Source: Synechococcus sp. WH 8020 | Lineage (GTDB): Bacteria; Cyanobacteriota; Cyanobacteriia; PCC-6307; Cyanobiaceae | Direction of reading: 5' to 3' | DNA length: 64,000 nt | NCBI RefSeq assembly: GCF_001040845.1 | Contig: NZ_CP011941.1 | Span: 577,744 to 641,743, forward strand | In this document: positions 53,530 to 64,000 of the stretch, one piece after another | Layout: each line of letters begins with the position of its first letter | Position numbering within the stretch: position 1 is the first letter of the stretch | The notes under the pieces: generated by a model | Seen by the model: the letters and a program-made list of their open reading frames with translations, nothing else | What the model was told of the DNA's origin: nothing | Databases searched by the model: none | Program-made: the position numbers and the translations under genes

Positions 53530-53761
53530 GTATTTTTATTTTAAAATCATAATATAACGATAAGCCCGTTCTTGTTTGGTGAAAAAACACTGAGAAGAGC
53601 ATGAGTGAAGCCTAAGTGACTCCTAAATTTAGAATTATAGTATAATGAAAATTCAAAAAAATCCTTCAAAATGTAAGCAATTCGCACTTTTGGGGTCAAC
53701 TTAGTAGTGACAGCGTAAAAAAGTCACTAAAATAAATTTCAGATGCATCCAATGGTTATCT
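53530..53761. promoter_or_regulatory. Divergent AT-rich promoter region
   Basis: 232 bases between the MshEN-like gene and the first ABC gene. Very low GC with several TATAAT-like stretches (for example AATTATAGTATAATG near 53632-53646 on the plus strand). It must contain both promoters; no operator can be defined. Confidence 0.45.
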
Positions 53762-55471
53762 GTGAAGCAATTTATTTCTAATCTAAAAAGATATTTAAAA
53801 AATAAACAACAAAAATACAAGAATTTGTTGTATGAGTTGTATCATCATCAATACTTTCAGTCTTTAAAGCAATTCAGTTGGAATAAGTATCGAATTGGTC
53901 AAATAGTTATAGCTTCTATCTTGATCAATCTATTAGAGCTCTCAGCGCCTATTTATATTAATATTGTTTATTCAGTAATCCTTCCTAGACGAGCAACTGA
54001 AAGCTTGATCGTTCTGACAATTTTAGTTGTTGTTTTAATGACAATATCAGTTTGGTTAAAGATAATGAGACTTGATTTAGTCGGTGAAGACAGTGCAAGA
54101 GTTACCCATGAGAAACGAGTCAATGCAATTCGTCACTTTGTATCGATTCCGATTCGAAACTTTTTAGAATCATCTCCTTCAGAACATATATCGAGATTAA
54201 ACAGCATTAATTTATTGAAAGATAATTCAGCGTTGCAATCATTGACAACAGTCATTGATTTGATTTTTTCAATTATATTTATTCTGATTTTATTTGCAAT
54301 CGGTGGAATACTTGTTTTGCCTGTTGTGTTTGGTATTACTGTATTCTTTTTCAAGTCCTTATCATTTGCTAATGACTTTGAAATTGTTAGTAAAGAGCAG
54401 GATCAACTAGAAATCAATCGATTAAATACTCAGATTGATACTGTTGATTCTGCCGACCTCATTAAAGCCAATGGATTGAATACCCAGTATTTAACCTCTC
54501 TAGAGCCCTTACAGGAACGTCTGTCTTGGCGAAGAATGAAAAACAATCAATATCTTTTAAAACATCAAGCCTTCGGAAACCTAGTGAGTCAAGCAACGCT
54601 TGCAGCAGTCGCCACTCTCGGTGCAATTTTAGTGATCAACGATCGTTTGTTGGTTGGTGCTTTAGCTTCAGCAATTTTACTCATCGGTAAAATTTTCAAC
54701 CCTTGGCAAAGACTTTCCACGTTATGGAGCAGTTACAGAAGCTTAGTGCATTCACAGGATGAATACCAAGCACTCATGAGTACACCCATTATCGAGATCA
54801 ACAATATGAAATCTACGAATACCATCTCACCAACGGACTCGGGCAGTTTCACCATTACAACATCAGAACTTGGCAGGCTAGATATCTATCAAAATGAAAG
54901 CAATTGGATTAATTCTAAGTCTAATGCTATTGAGATAACAAAGATGTTTGAAAACATTGTTCTGGCAGACAACGATCAAATAATTCGATTGAATGATATT
55001 CCTCTAAGTGAATACTCTGGAACTGAAGTTATCAATCAAATAGCGTATGTAAATCCGTCTTTTAGATCTTTTGATGGTTCTTTAATGCAAAATTTAAGTT
55101 GCTTTCAGCCTTCAAAGTACAAACGAAGTGCTCTTTTCTGGTCATATTTACTCGGGATTGATGAAAAGATAAAAACTCTTCCCCTGGGGTACGAAACTAT
55201 CATTGGAAATCAGATGGGTTCAGGCTTAACTGCGGATGATGAAAAATTACTCCACATTATTTCTGGCTTGTCTAAAAATCCGCTGCTTCTTTTTATTGAT
55301 TTAAATGGATGTACGTTTGGAAAGTCTTTCATAGAAGGCTTGCAGACGATCATAAATTGTTGCAAAGGCCGTACAACATTAGTGATCTCAGGTGCAAGTC
55401 CGGTTCTGGGAAAAATATGCAATCAAACGATTCAACCATTATTAGCCACTAAAGTTGGAGGTGTTCAATGA
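53762..55471 (+). CDS. Type I secretion ABC half-transporter with degenerate ATPase domain
   Basis: A 569-residue membrane protein. A six-span ABC transmembrane domain (about 40-330) includes IASILINLLELSAPIYINIV and LVGALASAILLIGKIFNPWQ, typical of type I secretion exporters. The C-terminal domain has the length and order of an ATPase but not its motifs: at the Walker A position it reads NESNWINSKSNAIEITK, the Q-loop is VNPSFRSF, the signature LSGGQ is SGLTADDEKLL, Walker B is LLLFIDLNG without Glu, and no H-loop His is present. It probably works only in complex with the next gene's product, whose ATG overlaps its stop by four bases. It starts with GTG 53762. Confidence 0.82.
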   Translation: MKQFISNLKRYLKNKQQKYKNLLYELYHHQYFQSLKQFSWNKYRIGQIVIASILINLLELSAPIYINIVYSVILPRRATESLIVLTILVVVLMTISVWLKIMRLDLVGEDSARVTHEKRVNAIRHFVSIPIRNFLESSPSEHISRLNSINLLKDNSALQSLTTVIDLIFSIIFILILFAIGGILVLPVVFGITVFFFKSLSFANDFEIVSKEQDQLEINRLNTQIDTVDSADLIKANGLNTQYLTSLEPLQERLSWRRMKNNQYLLKHQAFGNLVSQATLAAVATLGAILVINDRLLVGALASAILLIGKIFNPWQRLSTLWSSYRSLVHSQDEYQALMSTPIIEINNMKSTNTISPTDSGSFTITTSELGRLDIYQNESNWINSKSNAIEITKMFENIVLADNDQIIRLNDIPLSEYSGTEVINQIAYVNPSFRSFDGSLMQNLSCFQPSKYKRSALFWSYLLGIDEKIKTLPLGYETIIGNQMGSGLTADDEKLLHIISGLSKNPLLLFIDLNGCTFGKSFIEGLQTIINCCKGRTTLVISGASPVLGKICNQTIQPLLATKVGGVQ

Positions 55472-57627
55472 AAACTTCAATTGAAAATTCCAAAACACTG
55501 GGACATTCAGAAAACAAACCACTGATACGAGATCTATCTCTTAGTCCTGATTTACCCCTTGTCTTTTGTATCAGGCTCCTTTTACAAGAAATTGAATGGA
55601 CAGGTTCAATTAACGAGATCGCGAATCTCATTGGAAGAAATCCAGAGGAAATGGATCTTGTAGATGCAAGAAATTTATTTTTACGACTTGGTTATAATTC
55701 TCAACTTAAAAACCTTAAAGATTTTAAATCAATCAATATCCATACATTACCAGCTTTATATATTGACCCTAGCAATCAACCCTTTGTTCTATTTACAGAA
55801 AATCAAGGTTTAATTGTCGCAGGAAATGCAAAAGGTCGATTTGACATTAACAATATTGAGCCTGGTGGATTACTTTTAATTCTGGATGAAATAAATTTCA
55901 ATGACGAAGTATCATTTATCAAAAATATAGCCTATCGATTCTCCAATAAAATTACTTTGCTTTATTGGATTAGTCTTGGGATATCATTGCTTGCTTTATC
56001 ATTGCCACTTTATTTGCGTGCAATTTACAATATTGCCATTCCAGGCGAAGCATTGGTCTCATCATTATTGTTATTCTTTGGAATTGGGGCTTTATTTATC
56101 CTCGAATTCAATATGCGTCAGTGGCGCTCAAATTTAATCAGTCAGATGGCTGGAAAGCTTGATTCATTATTTGGAATGAAAGTCACTCAGAAATTTTTAG
56201 GCCTTGATTACTCTCAAATCAAGAGTATCAATCTAAGTAACTACAACACGAGGATAAGAAATTTAGATGCAATGCTAAATTACCTAAAAGGACCGTTGGC
56301 TCTAGCGTTACTTGATTTCCCTTTTATCATCATTTATTTAATTGCAATCGGGCTTATTGCTGGAAATCTTGTTTTTGTTCCAATTGTTATTATGCTGATA
56401 AGTGGTTCGATAATTGTAGTTTTATCGAAGTATTATAGCGGTGCCGAAGAATTAAATATTAAAACAAGTGTTGGTATCTTGCAGGCTCAGTTGGAAATTG
56501 TTAGACGATTTAAGGAAATAAAACTTTCGCATCTTGAATTGATCTGGATACAACGTATCCGAGCTTTATCTGGTGAAAGTACTAAAAGTGGCTTGGTTCT
56601 TAATAAACAAGCAGGTGTTCTACAGATATTAACTTCAACCTCGTCTCAAATGGCTGGTACTCTTACTCTTGCTGTTGGGGCTTGGATAATGTTTACTAGT
56701 CCAGCAGGTAATAATGTACTTGGCAACTTAATTGCTGCCATGTTTATTGTGTGGCGTGTTTTTACTCCTTTTCAATATTTAATGAATGCATTGCTTCGTT
56801 TTGATACCATTAGTAAGCAATATGGTCAGCTTGACCGCTTCCTAAAACTAAGAAACTATTCTCCTGTTGCAAGACCAACTGTCAATACAAAATCAAGTTT
56901 ATACGGTTCAATTCAATTGGATTCAATATCTTGTCGAATTCCTACCACTTCACGGCTATTATTGGCAAAAATTGATCTTAGATTTGTTCCTAGTACCATT
57001 TATGCAATAACTGGTAAATCAGGATGTGGGAAATCAACATTGCTTAACGTCATTGCTCAACTGTATCCAATTGCAAATGGTAATCTTTCGTTTGACGGTA
57101 AAGATTATCGTCAGTTTACGAATGAAGATATTCAGAGTAATATTTCATATGTAATGAATAATAGTCAATTTCTCAAAGGAAGCCTATGGCAAAATTTAAC
57201 AGCAATGAATCCTGATGCATCCATAGATGCTGTTAAAGAAATATGTGAAATGATAGGCATTTATGATTATATTGAGAATCTTCCAGAGGGTTTTGATACT
57301 TATTTGGATAATGACATGAGTTATTATTTTCCTGTCGGAGTACAAAAGTTGATGAGTTTGGCTCAGGCTTTGATTAAGGACTCACCCATTCTACTGATTG
57401 ATGATATTAGTCAAGGTTTGACCCCTATTCAATTTGAGGCAGTTGTTAATGCGCTACCTCGGATAAAGCAATGCAGGTTTTCAAGAAAAGAGCGATGTAT
57501 CATTATGACAACATCTAATAATAAAATGCTTGGATTAGCTGATAATATTTGCATTATTGATAAGGGTGTTTCTACATTCCAGGGTACACAAAAAGAACTT
57601 GAAATGATGGTTCATTCTAAAACCTAG
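55468..57627 (+). CDS. Type I secretion ABC half-transporter, C39-like N-terminus and partly degenerate ATPase
   Basis: A 719-residue protein. Residues 30-140 resemble the C39-like domain of HlyB-type exporters but lack the catalytic Cys and His. Six spans follow (SLGISLLALSLPLYLRAIYN onward). The ATPase domain keeps Walker A (TGKSGCGKSTLLN, about 518-530) but the signature is YFPVGVQKLMSLAQAL instead of LSGGQ, Walker B is PILLIDDISQGL with Asp in place of Glu, the Q-loop is MNNSQFL and the H-loop is TTSNNK. It is translationally coupled to the previous gene. A heterodimer is inferred. Confidence 0.87.
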   Translation: MKTSIENSKTLGHSENKPLIRDLSLSPDLPLVFCIRLLLQEIEWTGSINEIANLIGRNPEEMDLVDARNLFLRLGYNSQLKNLKDFKSINIHTLPALYIDPSNQPFVLFTENQGLIVAGNAKGRFDINNIEPGGLLLILDEINFNDEVSFIKNIAYRFSNKITLLYWISLGISLLALSLPLYLRAIYNIAIPGEALVSSLLLFFGIGALFILEFNMRQWRSNLISQMAGKLDSLFGMKVTQKFLGLDYSQIKSINLSNYNTRIRNLDAMLNYLKGPLALALLDFPFIIIYLIAIGLIAGNLVFVPIVIMLISGSIIVVLSKYYSGAEELNIKTSVGILQAQLEIVRRFKEIKLSHLELIWIQRIRALSGESTKSGLVLNKQAGVLQILTSTSSQMAGTLTLAVGAWIMFTSPAGNNVLGNLIAAMFIVWRVFTPFQYLMNALLRFDTISKQYGQLDRFLKLRNYSPVARPTVNTKSSLYGSIQLDSISCRIPTTSRLLLAKIDLRFVPSTIYAITGKSGCGKSTLLNVIAQLYPIANGNLSFDGKDYRQFTNEDIQSNISYVMNNSQFLKGSLWQNLTAMNPDASIDAVKEICEMIGIYDYIENLPEGFDTYLDNDMSYYFPVGVQKLMSLAQALIKDSPILLIDDISQGLTPIQFEAVVNALPRIKQCRFSRKERCIIMTTSNNKMLGLADNICIIDKGVSTFQGTQKELEMMVHSKT

Positions 57628-57676
57628 CCTTTTAATTAATTCTCTGACACTACTTCACTCGCTTGCAACCTTTTTC

Positions 57677-59059
57677 ATGGCAAACTCTACTTCAAATGGA
57701 TTCACCCCAGAATCGAGTTCAAAGGTTTCCAATTCAGCTTCACTTTTTAGCAAACTTCCTGGTTTGTCAGCATCAGACTCTAATGCATTGATAGGTAGAA
57801 ATAGATTGGCTCAGGCCTTAGAGCTTGAAGATCCGCAGGATAATTTATTCGTTAAAAGAAGCCTTTATGTGTTAGGCGCAGCAGCTCTTATTTTCTTCCC
57901 ATGGGCTGCACTAACGCCCATCACCCAGGTTATCGAAGCTTCTGGTGAAGTCATACCTCAAGGTTCCGTTAATATCATTCAACATTTAGAAGGTGGTATT
58001 GTTTCGTCTGTTAACGTTAAAAATGGTCAGTCAGTCAGAAAGGGAGATGCTTTACTTCAATTAAACCCACAAATGGTAGGTAGTGAATTTTCTGCTACAA
58101 AATCTAAGTTGGATGCTCTCATTATTCAGCAACAACAGCTTCAAGCTGCAATTCGTGGAGACGATGTATTGCCCAGACAAAACAATATTGATGGTTTTAA
58201 TGAAAGTAAGGTAAGTGTTGCGCAACAGAATCTTCTTACTAGCCGATTAGAGAATGCATCAGATCAATTGAAGTCTGCTAACGCTGTTGTTGCTGAGAAA
58301 TCTGCGGAAATCAATGGTCTAAATAAACAGTTGAAACTACTAATTGAAGAAAGAGATATGTGGGCCTCACTGACAAAAGATGGTGCAAGCTCAAGGCTTC
58401 AACTTGTCAATGCTCAAGCACAAGTTGAGGAAATTCGTGGTGCACGTAATGAGGCGACAAAAGCATTTGCTCAAGCAAAAGCTAACCTTCAAAGCCTTCA
58501 ATCAGGCTTAGCACTCGAACAAAATTCAGAAATAGCATCCTTGGTCAATGAGGAATCAGTTGTTGCAGAAAACATCAAGAAAGTCCGTTTTCAACTTTCA
58601 CGAATGGTTGTCAAAGCACCAGTATCAGGAACAGTGAGTGACCTTCGTTTTTCTGCTCCCGGAGCTGTCGTAGCACCTGGAGCGGTGGTTGCGTCGGTTG
58701 TACCAGCTGGCACCACAAAATTAGTTGAAGCTCGAATCCCATCACAGGATATTGGTTTTGTTCATATCGGACAAGATGTCGAGGTTAATCTTCAGCCTTT
58801 TGATTCATCCATTTACGGCACTATTCCTGGACGTTTGACGTCCATTTCTGGGGATACTGTTCAAAATCCTGATGACCGTCAATTTTATTACAATGCAATG
58901 ATTGAGCTTGATCGGCAATACCTTGATTCCTCTAATCAAAAATACCCTGTACAGGTTGGAATGCCCGTCGTTGCAGATATCAAAGGGCAGCGAAGCAATG
59001 TTCTCCAATACTTATTCCATCCTTTTGTTCGGACGATCAATGGAGCGATGCGTGAATAG
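57677..59059 (+). CDS. HlyD-family membrane fusion protein
   Basis: A 460-residue type I secretion adaptor. A cytoplasmic N-terminal tail (1-60) precedes one membrane span (SLYVLGAAALIFFPWAALTP), then the lipoyl half EASGEVIPQGSVNIIQHLEG, GIVSSVNVKNGQSVRKGD, a long coiled coil (about 150-310) and the closing lipoyl/beta-barrel part VKAPVSGTVSDLRF and VEVNLQPFDSSIYG. It bridges the inner-membrane ABC exporter and the outer-membrane TolC, not encoded here. Gene order with the ABC pair is typical. Confidence 0.92.
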   Translation: MANSTSNGFTPESSSKVSNSASLFSKLPGLSASDSNALIGRNRLAQALELEDPQDNLFVKRSLYVLGAAALIFFPWAALTPITQVIEASGEVIPQGSVNIIQHLEGGIVSSVNVKNGQSVRKGDALLQLNPQMVGSEFSATKSKLDALIIQQQQLQAAIRGDDVLPRQNNIDGFNESKVSVAQQNLLTSRLENASDQLKSANAVVAEKSAEINGLNKQLKLLIEERDMWASLTKDGASSRLQLVNAQAQVEEIRGARNEATKAFAQAKANLQSLQSGLALEQNSEIASLVNEESVVAENIKKVRFQLSRMVVKAPVSGTVSDLRFSAPGAVVAPGAVVASVVPAGTTKLVEARIPSQDIGFVHIGQDVEVNLQPFDSSIYGTIPGRLTSISGDTVQNPDDRQFYYNAMIELDRQYLDSSNQKYPVQVGMPVVADIKGQRSNVLQYLFHPFVRTINGAMRE

Positions 59060-59228
59060 GTCAATCCTGAAATTCTCAGTTTACTTTCAGCTCTTTAGAT
59101 CCATTGCTGTACAACGACTTTCGGCTTATCGCTGGTCTTCCCGCTGACAGTTCAAGGTCGCATGCTTTCTGAAGATGATCTGCGATCTAAATAGCTAATT
59201 ACTATTTGATTAGTCGCACTCGGTTCGA

Positions 59229-63587
<4,359 letters not shown>

Positions 63588-63589
63588 CC

Positions 63590-63994
63590 ATGATTGACAT
63601 CACTTCTGCAGGCGCTGAAATTGAAGCATCGATCACTGATGTGGTCAGCCAGTTTTTGGATATGGCGCGTGGTGCTGAGATTGATTCGCCTGGTACGAGC
63701 ACCCGTCAAGCTGGTTTGATGTATGAGCTGGATAGCTTGGTCAGTGATTTTCTTGATCAGAATCAGATTTCTTCCGAAGAATACAATTCTCTCGAACAGC
63801 AGGTTCTCAATTCAGTAGCTGAAGAGCTCATTCTCGACTCCGACGATCATGATTCGCTTGATCTTCGTGCCGATGATCAAGGAAATTACGATGCCGAGTC
63901 GGTTATGGCAGCCATTGATCTAGACCTTAGCGCGGTTGATGACCTCAACCTTCCATCTATGATGTCAGATGGGTTTGACGGCTTCGATGTCTAA
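63590..63994 (+). CDS. Small acidic protein downstream of the giant repeat protein
   Basis: A 134-residue acidic protein. It begins two bases after the giant gene's stop, so it is in the same transcript. Two helical parts are seen (AEIEASITDVVSQFLDMARG; LMYELDSLVSDFLDQNQISS) and the C-terminus is Asp-rich, ending DGFDGFDV. The VSDFLDQN segment recalls VNQFMESN in the tail of the giant protein, so shared ancestry is possible. The acidic tail followed by hydrophobic residues could be a type I secretion signal, making it a second substrate or a chaperone; both are inference. It contains no Cys. Confidence 0.7.
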   Translation: MIDITSAGAEIEASITDVVSQFLDMARGAEIDSPGTSTRQAGLMYELDSLVSDFLDQNQISSEEYNSLEQQVLNSVAEELILDSDDHDSLDLRADDQGNYDAESVMAAIDLDLSAVDDLNLPSMMSDGFDGFDV

Positions 63995-64000
63995 GCTCAT

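Overview
The window looks like a chromosome segment of a marine picocyanobacterium of the Synechococcus/Cyanobium lineage. It carries genes typical of oxygenic phototrophs (Ycf54 for the Mg-protoporphyrin ester cyclase, a Ycf36/CGLD27 protein, a protochlorophyllide-reductase-like SDR, glucosylglycerol-phosphate phosphatase, and the cyanobacterial DUF2811, DUF3318 and DUF3386 families). Gene packing is dense, with many 1-10 base overlaps. Species assignment is inference; no rRNA is present.

Layout. 1-5.1 kb: truncated PlsC-type acyltransferase, pdxJ-ycf54, small orphan ORFs, a phosphoribosyltransferase/nucleoside deoxyribosyltransferase pair and a glutathione S-transferase (GST). 5.5-12.2 kb: POR-like SDR, Nif11-like peptide, small secreted and membrane proteins, a Fur-family regulator facing a decapeptide-repeat/DUF3721 protein, a minimal SepF-like protein, the radical SAM enzyme ArsS, the osmolyte phosphatase StpA and a second GST. 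12.7-21.7 kb: a 509-aa unknown, a YhaN/YhaO-like ATPase-nuclease pair, a small-molecule kinase, a DOMON-like protein, a lytic transglycosylase lipoprotein and a conserved unknown. 21.7-24.5 kb: methionine genes metY and metA. 24.5-33 kb: AlkB-like dioxygenase, AEC transporter, an integrase remnant between 16-bp direct repeats, a complete Aap/Nat-type amino-acid ABC transporter with an HdeD-like gene in its operon, and a SulP transporter. 33-42.8 kb: TerB-like protein, flavin oxidase, CbiX chelatase, GMC oxidoreductase, initiator tRNA-Met, and a DUF3318-rsfS-ycf36-asparaginase operon. 42.8-52.7 kb: carB, DUF3386, alanine/Na+ symporter, ABC exporter, S4 protein, tpiA, folP and a DCC-family protein.

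From about 52.7 kb to the end the sequence becomes strikingly AT-rich and holds an apparent accessory island devoted to type I secretion. It encodes two ABC half-transporters with badly eroded nucleotide-binding motifs, an HlyD-type adaptor, a 1452-aa acidic repeat protein with DUF5801-like modules and EF-hand-like calcium loops, and a small acidic protein. Divergent from them is a stand-alone protein whose C-terminus matches the MshEN cyclic-di-GMP-binding architecture (24-residue motif, 5-residue spacer, 24-residue motif). My reading, which is inference, is a calcium-dependent surface adhesin secreted by an unconventional type I system and possibly tied to c-di-GMP. This is the strongest candidate for an undescribed system in the window.

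Other signals worth following: the integrase scar at the AEC transporter start codon, a structured leader before metA, a possible frameshifted N-terminus near 21.0 kb, and the decapeptide-repeat/His-rich protein beside the Fur-family regulator.
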